From assembly GCA_000320545.1 (NCBI GenBank), contig ADNK01001082.1:111296-175295 (forward strand): a DNA stretch of 64,000 nt, written 5' to 3'. The position numbers were made by a program, and so were the translations under genes. The notes under the pieces were generated by a model, which made no database searches, was not told the DNA's origin, and was given only the letters and a program-made list of their open reading frames with translations. This DNA comes from Bigelowiella natans CCMP2755 (Eukaryota > Cercozoa > Chlorarachniophyceae). Of this stretch, positions 24,719-38,476 are shown one piece after another. Position 1 is the stretch's first letter; each line of letters starts with the position of its first letter.

Positions 24719-25435
24719 TTACAGACATATTCATGCATGTTTTGTAGCAAAATTGTACCCTGGAACGTCGAAACAAGCAGGTCAACTTTCCCGTGGCCTT
24801 TGTTGTTGTTGTTGTTGTTGTTGTTGTATATTAGTGTTAAAGGCATAGAATCAGACTAGTGAGCCAAAACACAAATATCCATCCTTTGAGGATCATGACA
24901 TACAAACTGAATAATGAACCCTTTTAACACTTGCAAATACGACTACCCAAGATATCGTCTACAAGCACCATTGAGTACGCCTCCTCGCCTCCTAGATCGA
25001 TCTTGAATGTACATCCTAAATCGCAGTAATCGTAAGAAGCTAATACACGCGACATCTATATAATCAACATATATCGAATTATTCACAATTCAATTGATTT
25101 CTCAAGACAAACGTGTCGCCGTGAACTTATGCGTGCGTTTGCGTCATTTCAAACGGAAAAACAGAGGAATTTCATCCCGCGACATGGCAATAAAATACAC
25201 AGCATTTTTCAGTTCTGCTTTAGAGTTTTGAGATTTATAGATCTTCGGATACACACCTGTCTTGCCGTTGATGACGTACAAGAAACCATCAAAAGCAGGA
25301 AAAATAATGTGCAGAGCATTTTCACTCTTTTCGGCAGGTTGTCGGCTATTTGGAAGCAATGAGTCCGATAAATCAGCTATAGTGACCTATTATTAGATAA
25401 GAACCAATCTAAGAAATGCACAAAGTTACATGTGC

Positions 25436-25475
<40 letters not shown>

Positions 25476-25757
25476 TTATATTTATATTCAGCACACTGTT
25501 GATGAGAACCGGGGCGATAACATGCGCTCCGATCTTTATTGGGAAATTCTCTAATGTGTCGCCTGCAAAATGTAGTGCGAAACAATGCGTTAATTTGACA
25601 AAAACTGCACGTATTCGCAGCACGCATATTCTAATAGCATTCTAATAGCTTTCCAAGTGGCAGCGACAATTGAAAGGTTCTTTGTAGCCTTGCTCTTGTA
25701 AGCTATTTTGAGTACAAATTCATCCTTATTTCGTCGCTTAAGATATGGGGTTACACC

Positions 25758-25799
<42 letters not shown>

Positions 25800-25904
25800 A
25801 ACGCTTGTGTCACCCGTTTCTCCGTCTAAAGCCCAGATGAATGGAGAATTCGCAAGACCAAATACTATATCGCTCTGGCGACGAAGATTCAATGATAAAA
25901 TATG

Positions 25905-25961
<57 letters not shown>

Positions 25962-28356
25962 CCTCATATGAACATATATCGAATACAATGTAATCGATGT
26001 GTTTGCGTATTTATGGACGTGCGTATCACGTATTGAGTGTGACTTATGCATAATGAAAGTGGTTTGTTATTAGAGAGACCTTTCCGTCTTGATTGATATC
26101 ACCAATACCTACACGCATTCACAGTCCACGGTTAGAAGCGTCCATCAGCATGATGCTCTCCAATGATATGCGTGTGAAAACAACATTTTAAAAACTGCCG
26201 CACAAACAAACCAAACCAAGGGCCGGCACTTAAAGCCATTGTGGTTATGTTTCTTACACGTCATTTGAAGTTATGCGAGACAGCACGCAATCGCAAAATC
26301 TAGATATACGATAAATATATGGAGATAGTCGCTCCTTGTTTACTTGGTGTTTGGGTTGCAAAGCCACTGACTGTCCTGCTCCAGATCTCGTTCCCTATGG
26401 CGACGAATACCAAGATCAAGATAATGTACAACTATGTGTATGCGGTGACCTTCCCATTTCTTACTATGATTGTGAGTATATTCATATCTACGAGTTGTCC
26501 GTGATGGTATCAATAAATTGTATGATGCACAAGTAAGAGTGTGTGTGTGTGTGTGCGCGCGCGCGCGCATTCGGCTGATCATCCATTGTTGTTTGTCAAT
26601 CTTCAATGAGATAGATAAAAACCTTCGCAATCAAATGAAGCTATGTTTCCGTTAGCATCTGCAACCTACAATACACATCAAAATTCAATGCACAGGAACG
26701 ATCATTAGAGGCATCAGTGCATATGGCTCAGTTTGCAACGTGTGTGCTTGTTGGGTGGGTTCATCTGATGTGTGATCGTCACCAAAAGCTCTAGTCGATT
26801 GTCTTTAACCTAACCAAATGAAAAAGGAGATGTTTCTATTGTTACGTTCCATATAAAACTGCCAATTTGTTTGAATCTGCTACTGTGCGTGTACGTCTAT
26901 ATGACTAGCACCACCCACCAGATCAACAGCTGCGACTTGGGCCTGTATATCGCCTGGTGTCCGTGCGAAATGATATATACAAACACAAACACAAAAATCA
27001 GAATGCACAAATGCTCAAACTGATGAACGTGTAAAAATTAGTATTTCATACGGATGCGTGCGTGTGCATTGCAGCACTCATATGTGCAAAAAGTAGACTT
27101 ACTGACCCAATATGATCGGGAAGTTGCGATGAACTTCACCCTGAAATCACGTGGAGGACAAAGTGGCCATCAAAGCGAAAATGGACGTGTGTGAAAATCA
27201 TTAAAAGCGACTTCTCACCAGACTGAATAAACTAGATGTTTGTCATAATGGCTGCATATGTATTTATATAAATATACATATGCTCTTGTGTATTCAAGGT
27301 GACGAGGATAATAATACAACGAGTTTCAACGATTCTGAAGGGTTCTAACGAGTGCTTGCTGCTTTTCATCGACGCATATTCATCAAAACCATTCGTTTGT
27401 GCGCAAACCATCACTATCCCTGAGGTACGCTCGTTGTGTTGTGTGCAGTACCGTTCTAGCGTCGAGTCGATAAACAAAACTGAACAGCGAAAACGATTGA
27501 ACACACGGATTATTGCAAAGAAATAGCGAGTCGCTTTAAGAAGGAACATATTCAGAAAGGCCACCATTCATCTTAAAAAGCGTAATGATTTAAATCGTTG
27601 TTATCCTCGTGTCTTATGATTGTGCAGCATTCTTACCCTAGACGGGTGGCTACTACAACATCCATACTTCCATCCATATCCAAGTCACATACGGTTGGCG
27701 TCTTGAAAGCAATCACAGTATATGGCCAACCGGTAAACATGCGTCAATCAATCAATCAATCAATCAATCCATCAAACAATGAATCAACGGCTATCAGAGT
27801 AAGAGGCTGTCTAAACAACAACCCAACAAAAGTCCAACAGGTGATATATGAGTAGGTATATCGACGATATTTTTATTTTCATTTAATACATTGGGAGAAG
27901 GTGGAAAACAGCTCAAAACGCCTCCGCAAAAACATGCACGTTTGATAATACAGTACCGCGTAAATCATGGCCTTCAAATCCGTCTTGGCGGTGGTGAGGT
28001 CAAGATGCTTTTGCCACAAGATCTCCCTGGTTTCGAGTGAGATCTGCATACAGCGCAATGGGTGTGAATGGAAAGAACATCAGAGTGAATATGAAACCGA
28101 TCCAGTATACAAGTAGACAGAACAGCCGTGCTTATACGTGTGTGCATGCGTGTAAGTGATACACACTCTCTCTCTCTCTCACACATATAATATACATACA
28201 CGCACACATTGAATAGCACATGGAAACAACTGACTCATTAATATATTACAGATATGACTCCAGCAGCAACGTAGTTCCTCAAATCCAGATCTTTTGGCAA
28301 GTCGGCTGTTAAATCTGGATGCGACTTGAAGTACCTAGAATTTCGAACAAAAATGG

Positions 28357-28392
<36 letters not shown>

Positions 28393-28912
28393 GTTTCCCC
28401 TTCCTATTTGCTGCATTGACCGAGGAAGATTAGGATATACTACTTCACATACCATTGATCAAAGTAGTATGATACCGCCACCTAGCAATGACGTTGATGA
28501 AAGTCAGATATGATTCGAGAATGTGATGCAAGCCGCACTTATTACCATCAGAACGTCGTCGTATCCATCGAAGTCCAAATCAACTGCACGTGTACGAGAA
28601 GAAGGAGAGATATCAGCAAGAATTAACAACACCAAGAACTAACAAGGGGGGGAATTGAATGCAGCAGCTACTATCGTGTATGCTCCTCCATTGTCTTCGC
28701 GAATTCTTAATGGCTTTGGACGTGTATACATGCACAGCTGCATTGCTACAACATCTAGCATTGTAGAAGCAGTAGTAGTAATAGTAGCAGTAGTCGTACG
28801 TACCCAATACAGGGTTTGCTAGCACGTGCGGATTTATCCGCTATATGCGTGGGAACACTGCTGCTCTCTCTTGATAGTTATGGTGTCCATTCAAATTGTG
28901 CAAATGAGGCAT

Positions 28913-28957
<45 letters not shown>

Positions 28958-29319
28958 ATTTGACTATATCTTAAGTTTATCAGCCAATGCCAGCTCTTGT
29001 GCGTTGGAGTGAGGAAAAATCAAAGAAGGTGAAATACACGTGTTTAGATGATAATACCGTTTCTCCCATATTTAAGGGTTACTCTCTGAATATGCTCCTC
29101 CTCCTTCTCCTCAAGTTCTTCTCCTTTAGATCTTGCAGCCGCTGAAGAAGCAGCAGCTTTGTTGTATTTCGAGTCGTCAGAGTGAGAGAGCCAATTGCTA
29201 AGGACCTGGTAGCGTTAGGAAGAAGAACAAGTTTTGATATGATAATATCGAGACTCCTCGCCAAGAATGCTTCTTCCCGCAACAACATCGCCATGCTGTT
29301 TGAAAGGTCAGAGCCCGTG

Positions 29320-29357
<38 letters not shown>

Positions 29358-29886
29358 GGTAGCATCTTCCTTTTAACACACCCGCATGGATTCTCTGGCT
29401 TCGTCTGTCAGTCCATCAAATGGGGAGTAACTACTCGTCGTCTCGGAGTCTCTAGAAGCCAGTAGCTTTCTCTTGTTAAACACCATATGCTCCTCAATTG
29501 CCTCCTCATCAGCCTCCGTACCACCAGCTGCGACGAAGAACAGAAGGCAAGGTGAAAGGGATAGATGGTGGAAAATCGATCATCAAGTTTGTGCTGCTGT
29601 TATCGACTTAAACATAATAAACATAACAAGGACATATCCGTAGGCTGCTTCTGTACCTGTCATGTCTTTTGCCGCTGTGGTTTCTCTTCCTCCTCCTCCT
29701 CCTCCTCCTTCCCCTCCTCCGCTACCCGCCCCGCTCTCCTCGTGGAGGGAGAGAGAAGCATCAACATCTACAACATATCAGCACGTCAAAACAGGGATGG
29801 CGTTGGTTTGAAAGAACACTTTAGGCTCGATTTCCCTTTACTTCCTTCTCTCCTTATTCTAATATAAAATCGATCGGTCGGTACAG

Positions 29887-29928
<42 letters not shown>

Positions 29929-30109
29929 TCAATGCGGACAATAACCTTTGGAATCCAGGCCTTCAAACCAGCTGTAAGGCACATCCAAGCCTGTAGTGAT
30001 TGATATGGGTAGGGAGAGATAAGAACAACAACAAGGAGACAGCAATGATGACTGGTTCTTGTGGAGATGTTCTTATCCTGCGTTTGTCGGCTTTCATCAT
30101 GCCAAAAGA

Positions 30110-30148
<39 letters not shown>

Positions 30149-30350
30149 TGTGTGTGTGCTTTTTCCATACACGAATTAACGTATACTAAGAGACCACACC
30201 GACAGAAGGAGAGGGAGAGAGGTTGAGCGTTAAAAAATGTGTCATCATCACCCTCATCATCGTTTTCAAAGATTGATGTAGATTAGAGCTGCTATTACTA
30301 CTACTAATACTACCGGGGATTTGAACCGATTTTCCCAGCAACGATGCTCC

Positions 30351-30385
<35 letters not shown>

Positions 30386-30750
30386 ATCTATTAACACACA
30401 CACATATGTATGTATATATATATATATATATATATATACATTAGACATCACAGATGAAGAAGGACGCTACCGTTAGCTGTGTCGCCAGAAATGAAAAAAA
30501 TCTGACATCGTAAGCAAATACAAAGTACATCAACTCGCAAATCAACACTCCAACAATCGAGCCCGTCAAACACCATCACCTTGCCGTTTGTACTTGTCCA
30601 TATGATATCAGGAGCGCCGTTACGATCAATATCCGTTAGAACAGGAGATGTTTGGAACTTTTCCTCGGATGTGAAGGGCCAACCGCTTACATAATGACCA
30701 TCACTATCAACCTGATGCGACACAAAGATATATGCATAGAATCATGTGTG

Positions 30751-30817
<67 letters not shown>

Positions 30818-30870
30818 TCAATGTTTGTTTGTGTGTGCGGGTGCTATACGCACGCGTTTGTGTCTTTGTA

Positions 30871-30907
<37 letters not shown>

Positions 30908-30991
30908 ATATTACCATATGAAGATTTCCCTTCTTATAGCTAGGGATCAGTATCTGTCTTGACCTTCCGTCTTCGAAGCGGCCTTATTGCG

Positions 30992-31039
<48 letters not shown>

Positions 31040-31131
31040 CATGGGAGATCATGTGAGAGATGAAACACAAGTAGTACAATGATGATGATGACAACAGTCC
31101 TGACGAGTACAAGGGAAGATAGTAATCTTTT

Positions 31132-31187
<56 letters not shown>

Positions 31188-31877
31188 AAGAGGGGAGGTG
31201 GGGGAGAGAATGGGGGAGAAAGAGAAGGAGAGAGGGCAAAAAAAGCACCTATAACAGGACTTGCATACACGCCTCCTAAAATATGTGTATATTTCCATAT
31301 TTACGTCAGTACACCATAACTGCATCCTTTTCATTATGGGATAAGCAAACGTAAGTACAGGCACCAACGTCTTCGGATACTATGCGAATTCGATAGCATA
31401 TTATTATTATTATTATTATTAGTTTTTATTTATTATTTTGTATCATGATGGCAGAACTGGCATTTTTTTCCCTCGTGTTCGAAAATGGATGACGGAGACC
31501 AGGGATGGAGATGTGCCATGATATTTCCAAGTGCAAAGGGCAACGCGATTGATGAACCCCACTCGAAGAATCGACACCTGCCATATAGAGCATGTCCATC
31601 ACCGCCACACGTAAATACAGGTGTTTGATGTTTTCACCAGCAGCTCACGTGCACGTAAAGGAGGCAAAAACTATGGCTTACAGCTCCTAGGACTTCCATA
31701 TGTTGATGAAATGTGAACAGGTAGGTCCTCATTACCGAAAAAGTCGTTCTCGATGTCCAGAGGAGTGCGTTTTGTAAACTTGTTATCTACACAAAGAGGG
31801 AGGGACAACAAGACGCGAGTTACGTCAAAATAACTACCTTTCCCATTATCGTGCAAGTCGAGGAGGAAAAAACGCAA
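23079..31877 (-). CDS. DEX1-like FG-GAP (integrin alpha-like beta-propeller) membrane protein
   Basis: DEX1 of plants is a large secretory-pathway membrane protein with FG-GAP repeats, needed for exine formation. Minus-strand exons follow its order. Near 31793-31704: NKFTKRTPLDIEND. Near 31570-31500: CPLHLEISWHISIPG. Around 30980-30905: RQILIPSYKKGNLHM. 30705-30540: GWPFTSEEKFQTSPVLTDID. Near 29990-29945 and 29530-29395: linker region. 29215-29090; 28820-28795: PHVLANPVL. Near 28580: DLDFDGYDDVLM. 28478-28447; 28325-28253; 28050-27960; 27700-27640: PTVCDLDMDGSMDVVVATR. 27231-27219 (13 nt); 27150-27110; 26960-26915; then SDIVFGLANSPFIWALDGET near 25890-25835, FPAFDGFLYVINGKT near 25360-25250, and GGEEAYSMVLVDD near 25020-24955. 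The last exon (about 23265-23079) has one membrane span (RLVKWAMCVPFIVASTAAIL) and a short tail. Exons between 24950 and 23430 are unclear. The true start may be upstream: an ATG at 33199 gives a short signal-like exon. Confidence 0.85.
25438..25474. repeat. (AT)n microsatellite in DEX1-like intron
   Basis: A TA dinucleotide run just downstream (on the minus strand) of the exon encoding ENFPIKIGAHVIAPVLIN. Confidence 0.9.
27219..27231 (-). other. 13-nt microexon of the DEX1-like gene
   Basis: On the minus strand an AG acceptor (CTAG) precedes 13 bases that are followed by GTGAGA. Including them joins the previous exon (ends ATRL-G, phase 2) to the next (GEVHRNFPIILG, phase 0) and supplies the residues LFSL expected in the DEX1 alignment. 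Skipping it would break the frame. Confidence 0.65.
28353..28391. repeat. (ATC)n trinucleotide repeat in DEX1-like intron
   Basis: An ATC run between the short exon 28478-28447 and exon 28325-28253. It reads GAT on the sense strand. Confidence 0.9.
30755..30813. repeat. (AT)n microsatellite in DEX1-like intron
   Basis: A long TA run followed at 30877-30906 by a (TG)n run, both in the intron before the GWPF exon. Confidence 0.95.
31136..31184. repeat. (AG)n microsatellite in DEX1-like intron
   Basis: A long AG run that reads CT on the sense strand of the DEX1-like gene. An (AT)n run lies nearby at 30994-31036. Confidence 0.95.
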
Positions 31878-33438
31878 AGGAATGTTTGCAATAAACCTGG
31901 TAGATGACTCTGACTCACCACAGGTTCCGATACTGATCTCCCTTCAACGACGACGGCACCTTGCAATGTGACATCATCATCAGCATCATCGATTAGCACT
32001 TGCTTCAGGCAATGTTATATTCAGCTCTGGGAATTCGCATTATTCCTCCCAACACCTCGATGAAGAATGGAATGTACCAGATTGTCCTGGCCTTCGACTG
32101 GCCGGGAGGGCGAGGAGGGAGGAGAGGAGAAGCCATTTGCTCATCTCTGTCTGCCATTCCCTGATCCGTTCTCCGGTAGTAATTTCGTGCTCAAATTTTG
32201 TTTTTGCATTTTGCACCTAGAACGACTAGATGTTTTCGGTGTAAATCAGTGTTTTGCATGAAACTTGCTAAAACACTTACAATACATATCGCAGGCTCAA
32301 TCGAAAAAGTTGGTCGATTGGTAAGACAGACATCGATAATGGTCGAATTCAGAGAAAAATGCAGTACATAATTAGCGCGGGAAAGCTTTTTCGTAAGAGC
32401 AAGCTTAAATTGGCATACCTTCTGATATTTGTGCCCCTTTTTCTTAAAATTTTCGAATCCGAATCATGTCGCGATGATAAGTTACATCCCTAAATGTTGG
32501 TTGTAGTGTCTAAACGGGAACATTCCTAAGAATTAAATCTTAGCGAATTATTAAAAAGCCAGTACTTGGATTGCCGAAAAAGCCAAAGGTACACCACGTG
32601 GTCCCCCCCTCGCCCTGTTTCGCTAATTCTTATCACTCAGAACATATATTGCCTTCTACCTCAGAGAAGCAAAGTCAATAGGGTGGTATACGTTATAGCC
32701 TATGATTTGGGCTACCCTCGCCATCTGTGCGTTGGGCACTGGAGGGGTAACTAAGCATGCATGCAACTGAATATCCAACGTTCTACCCTTCTGAATTGTA
32801 TCCGGGATTAAATTTCCTGCTAGACCATTGTGAAAGTTTGGGATTTTTTGAGCCTGAGATGGATGCGAGGGGTTGTGCAGTGCTTACATTCACGAAACAG
32901 AATCAGAGAGAGTTCTGATTCGTTTATGTTCGGCAGTGTGCGTCCATACAAGCACATTCAACGATTCGAACATAATCCTTCGATGTTGCTATTTCAGACT
33001 CCTCTTCAACGATGGACTGGCGGAGGTGCGGTGAAACAATCCAGTTTTCGCCGTGGAGTTGCCTCCCCGCTGGCTTCGTCACGACCTCGCAGCATTCGTG
33101 TCGGCGCAATAAAGCATTTGAGAAGAAAACAACGACGTGCGAGGTACATTGAGAGTAGGAATTACCTAGCACCATTAGCACGGGCGCTTTACTTTTCATT
33201 TTTGCCTTATAAAGGAATAAAAAGCCACGGTTAATAAGTTTTGCACTGCACTTACCCACGAATACCAGCATTTATATTTCGTTGATTAAGCAAATCGAGT
33301 TAGTTTACAAAGCATTCTCTTTGTAGTTTTGCCCCTCCCCCGTCTTCCCTTTCATGGAGAAGTAACAGCGAGATCCGGGGGGGTCACGCACGGAGTGCTT
33401 CTTCCCTGCTACTCCTTCGAAGCCACGCACGTAAGACA
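31878..33438. other. 5' region of DEX1-like gene and upstream region of M28 gene
   Basis: On the minus strand, ATG 33199 followed by a short hydrophobic reading (MKSKAPVLMVLG) and a GT donor could be the DEX1 signal-peptide exon. A donor with strong consensus (GTGAGT) also follows an open stretch near 31925. Neither could be joined securely. On the plus strand the region just before 33439 must hold the M28 gene promoter. Confidence 0.35.
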
Positions 33439-33926
33439 ATGATTGGGGTTCCTGAGGAGCACATGTTCAACGACCTCGAGCCTTACAGCGCATTCGAGCG
33501 ACGTCATCAGGAAAAGCAAAAGGACGGAGGGTTAGTAAGAGTAGAAGAAGATACACGATCGCATAATGAAAGCTTGCAAAACCCAAACAATTTGCCGAAT
33601 TGCACAATGTAATCGTGTTCTTTCGCCGCCACCTATATCCGGCATTAGACCTGCCATTCCGAGCATCTCATCTTCCCCGATTTTGGACGAGCTTTCTCGC
33701 AAGATGGCCCCGAATAAATGGGCTGAGGAGGTGGAGAGCCTAGTGGAAGTTGCAGAGTCAAGGTTTGCAGGGGGCGCTGGGGTTGAGAGAGCTGAGAGCT
33801 ATCTCCGGCAAGAATTCGAGAACATTGGTCTCAACGTGGAGGTGCACGATACGGAATGCTTCATTAAATCAAACGGGAAACGACGGTACTAAGTAGCAAG
33901 TAGAAAGTAGTAGTAGTAGTAGTAAA

Positions 33927-33965
<39 letters not shown>

Positions 33966-34648
33966 TTGTTGTAGGAGGATGAGAATCAGGAGGAGGGGGG
34001 CGAGTGGAAGTAGCAGGAAGAAGTAGCGGTGTCACTAGTCAAACAGCAACATGCAGCTATAACGATCTTTAGAAGCGAAACGCTACACAAAGCATCCTTA
34101 TGCAGCAGAGGCGCAAAGAGTGTACGTTCTTGTAATGCTGGTTTATGAACCTGTGTCTTCTGCTTCTTCTTCTTCTTCTTTAAACAGCTACTTCGATAAC
34201 GGCGAGCCAGCATTCCCCGTGCGAAACGTCATTGCGACGTTGCCGGGAAAGAAGGCCGGGAACACGGAGGATGAATACATTCTAATCGGAGCTCATTTCG
34301 ACTCTCGAAATAACATCTTATCCAACTTTAATCCTGCTCCTGGGGCCGACGACAACGGATCAGGTGATAATTTGCCTTTTAATTCTCGAAAGACGCTGAA
34401 CAGCAGATAAGAGATTCGAGCGAGCGGCTAGAATGAATATGCCGTGAATAAGATCTTCGTCTTCTTTTTCTTCTTCTTCTCTTCACTTGCTTTCTTACTT
34501 ACTTAGGCGTGGCAGCTGTGATGCAATCCGCTCGATTCCTGGCAGAGTATAGTCGAAAGGCAGGGGGGTTTGATAAAACGATCAAATTTGCTCTTTTTGG
34601 AGGAGAGGAAGTCGGGCTAATCGGCAGCGAAGCATACGTAATAGTAAC

Positions 34649-34690
<42 letters not shown>

Positions 34691-34876
34691 TTATAAGTCT
34701 CATAAACTATGTAGATTTGGAAAAATGAACACAGCACTACACAGTAGTTAGTTACAAAGTGCAATTCGAACTTAAAATGATGATGTCTCTCTGATAATGA
34801 TCTTGGGAGATTGTCCCACTCCTCTCTCTTTCTCTCTCCCCTTCCTCCCCCTTCCGCATTCCCCCTCTCTCTCTTT

Positions 34877-34912
<36 letters not shown>

Positions 34913-34957
34913 GCGTTTTTGGTATTTTTCCGTAGCGCTGTAATCCAATTTAAATGC

Positions 34958-35024
<67 letters not shown>

Positions 35025-38000
35025 CTCGTTCTATCGTCAACATCTAGGTGAAATCATGCGTTTTACCGAATAACGGCCGTGAAAAGATGAAAGGCGCCAT
35101 AATTCTTGACCAAATCGGTTTCTTAAAGAAGAATCCTGACTCATCGTCGCCGACGAAGGGAATTCCGAAAGCGAGGCTTGTTTTTGAGGTTGAGCTTCTT
35201 TTTTGAAGCGACGCATGTCCATGTCTATGGAGGAGTGTTGGATACAAGAGTCAGCTATGCATATACATATAATATACATTTAATTTTTTATTTAAGTTCC
35301 TTGTTCATAAATCATTGTATCTTATTGCTTTCAGACCGTGAAAACAACAACGATGGGGACATCGAAGCACATTGAGAATATGGTAGTAGCGACATTTGTA
35401 GCCAACGACGAGTACTGATGAAGAAAACAACAGACATGAAGGCTTTCGATAGTGCAAACGCTAGTAACGCGTGCGACAATGACATTCGATCGATCATGCC
35501 GTAGAATGAATAAGCAGATGTTATTGTCGGTGTGAAATAACCGTGTTCCATGTAAAGCCTTATCGTCTCGTCGCTGCCTCCTCTTTCTCTATGCTAGGTT
35601 CGGTCACTTGGATCATTAGCCATCGACGCAGCTAGAGGGGAGGACAATATTGAGCTGTATTGCAATTGGTAGTAATCATACTTATACTAAGACAACGCTT
35701 TCAACGTCATTTGATCACATATAACAACAAACATAGCTCACCACATGTAGAACGCGAACAAGAAATAGAGAGGGGGGGAGGGGGGGTTAAACAGAGCCGC
35801 ATATATAAGGTTTGTGCTTTAATGTAAGGTTTGGCGTTGGATCGGATCATATGCCGTTTTTGGAGAATGACCTTCCTGCTGTGCTGCTCATTGCTCGTGA
35901 CTACCTAGCCAACGAAGGAAAACATTCCTCGTAAGATGAAGATGAAGAAGGAAAGGAAGAAAAAAAAAGGAGGAGACAGAAACTATCGATGTGTCCTCAT
36001 TTCAACAACGATTATTAGTAATAATGATAACTCAACCGGTAGATGAGGAATCATTGTGTTAGCACACAGAATTATATCACTCTCCAGTATTCAAACATTG
36101 GCCGCGATGCTGCTGCTGCTGCTGCTTTTAGGTTTGACACCCTTGAGAAACTCGATGTGGAACAAGGAGCTCTCATCAGCCAAATAGGCTGCCTTGCTGC
36201 TTTGCACATGGCAGGATACGATTTCACGAACGAAGCTTCACCAGAGCGATATGAGGTGGGATTAGAGACCGCAAATCCATATTATTCACTACAACAGCAA
36301 CACTCACTCCTTGTTACATCTATACATGTAATACACAGCAGCCTTCGCGGTCTGAAGTCGCAGCGGTAGAGAGCAGCAGCAGCAGCGTCCCTCCAAGCGT
36401 GGGCTCTCATGATCCATATGCTCCTCCTCCTCCTGAGAAGAAGAAGATGGAAGATAATGATAAGAAGAAAAAGGAAATCCTCGAAGCGCAAGGGGGGGAC
36501 AACGAAGACAAGGTGGTAAGTTGGCGGCGTGTGTGACGATTTCCATGAGAGACAGTACCAGCAAAACCAACAATATACATATATAATATGGAATAATAAC
36601 AGGAGGAATATGAAAATGACGTGGACCCCAAAGAAGCAGAATTGGCTAGATTAGAGGCTGAGCTTGCTCGACATCAAGCAGCTCTATCAGCCAATCCAGG
36701 ATTTGCCGTTAAAATCACTGAAATTGGCGGCGGCGACGACGACGAAAAGGACACGAAAGAAGATGAGGTCGTCATCAAGGGAGAGGATACTGCTGCTGCT
36801 GCTGTTGCTGCTGCTCCTGTGACCAGCAGTGAAAAGCACCAGAAGGAGGAGGAGGTTGATTGTGTGTTTCTTTCAATTTGAACGAGTGAGGATGTCTCTC
36901 TTTAAGCTGAATCAAAGACGAATTTCAACCAACCTATCTTTTTGTCATCATTACCATCATCATCAGCATTAGCATCATCATCATCATCATCATCATCACC
37001 ATCATCATCATCGCTATCACCATCGTCGTTGTCGTCATCATCATAACCGTGTGTCAATGTTGTGCTTGGGTAACGGTTCTACAGGATTCCCGTTCTGACG
37101 AATTTATTATGAATGCGTTGGAATACGCGAAGAAAACGGAGGTGCGTGCGTGGTGCGTGGTGCGTGGTGTGTTTTTCTTCCTTTTTCTCGTGAGTACTAG
37201 TAAGAGCCATCGCAGTCGCATACTCTTTCTACCCCCCCTCCAACCAATCCAAAAAACGAACAAAACGTCAGCAAACATCAGTACGGCAGTTCTTCAGTCT
37301 CCTTCCTCCGTGCATATTAGAACACAGCCACCAACCATCATCATCATCATCATCGTCGTCGTCATCGTCATCATCAGATCGACACGCACCGGCTTGCGTT
37401 CTACCCCTCATGGTCAGAGTGGCAATCTCGCAACCAAGAAAGAGCGGCTGAGATCATAGACGCTCTCCACGCCAAGGAGGCAGCTGAAGCAGCAGATCCC
37501 CAAACGCTCGAGCAGCGTTTGGCATCGCTCCGAAAAGTCCTCTCCCCCCCCGAGCTCGGCACCTCTAAAAGCCTATGGGGCGACGTAGCAAAGACGTCCT
37601 CATGGGGTGCGGAGGGAGAGAAATCGAGTGGCGACAACGCATCACAAGACAGTGTTTATCAGCCTCCTAAATGGTCAGTGGATTCGTTCTTGGATAAGAT
37701 CGAAGGGGGGGGGGCGGAAGAGAGCAGCAGTAGCAGCACTGAGCAATTGCCGCCGCTCATCATTCAAGGAGAGGAAGAGGAGGAAGAGACTTCTTTGAGA
37801 ATAGATCAGCCAATAGCAGAGTTCAGCAACCAGGGAGAGGATATTACCAAGGCGACGGCAGTGGTGGTACACCTCCCTCCCCATTTCGTTATTTCTGTAT
37901 CTGCTTCTCTTCTTCGAGGCGCTTTGCGAAGGAGGGGATGTTGATGATAACAATATGTAAAGGAATAGAGAAGGAGAGCATGGGTTTGGATGATAGGCTA

Positions 38001-38440
38001 TATATGTGCTCACTATGATGCAGCACTTATTATCGTTTATTGCTCGATAAACTAGGAAACTCTTCTTCTTCTTCTTCTTCTTACAACCATACTCATCAAA
38101 TTTAGGACGACTCTGATGCTATCATAGTAATCGAGGAGGAAGAACCGTCTACTCCCCCTCCATCGACTGACTCTTCAACAAGCACCGAAAGCAGTGATAT
38201 CAGCGGCAGTGGCGTCGAGCAGGAGCAGAGTGAGGCTAAGGAGCAAGCTGAAGAGCTGCAAGAAGTACAATCACCAGCAGCCCCCGCGGCCCATCAACTG
38301 CAAGCAGACGAGAATCACCAGCACGTAGATAATGATGAAGATAACCATGCAGAGGAGGAGAACGAGGAGGAGGAGAAGGAGGAGGAAAAACACCCTGTAG
38401 TGGCGGAAGAGGGAGAGCGTGCAGCAACAGCTGCATCCTC

Positions 38441-38476
<36 letters not shown>

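Noticed and set aside
25650-25745. Minus-strand open segment (KDEFVLKIAYKS) inside the DEX1-like gene
   Set aside because: The flanking exons join perfectly without it (GETG-DTLENFP by a phase-1 junction), so it is intronic.
27737-27768. Tandem ATCA repeats that resemble a short direct-repeat array
   Set aside because: It is a tetranucleotide microsatellite in a DEX1-like intron and has no spacers.
31290-31370. Minus-strand open segment near the DEX1 N-terminus
   Set aside because: Exons on either side join in phase (SIPG-RFEDGR) and match DEX1 without it.
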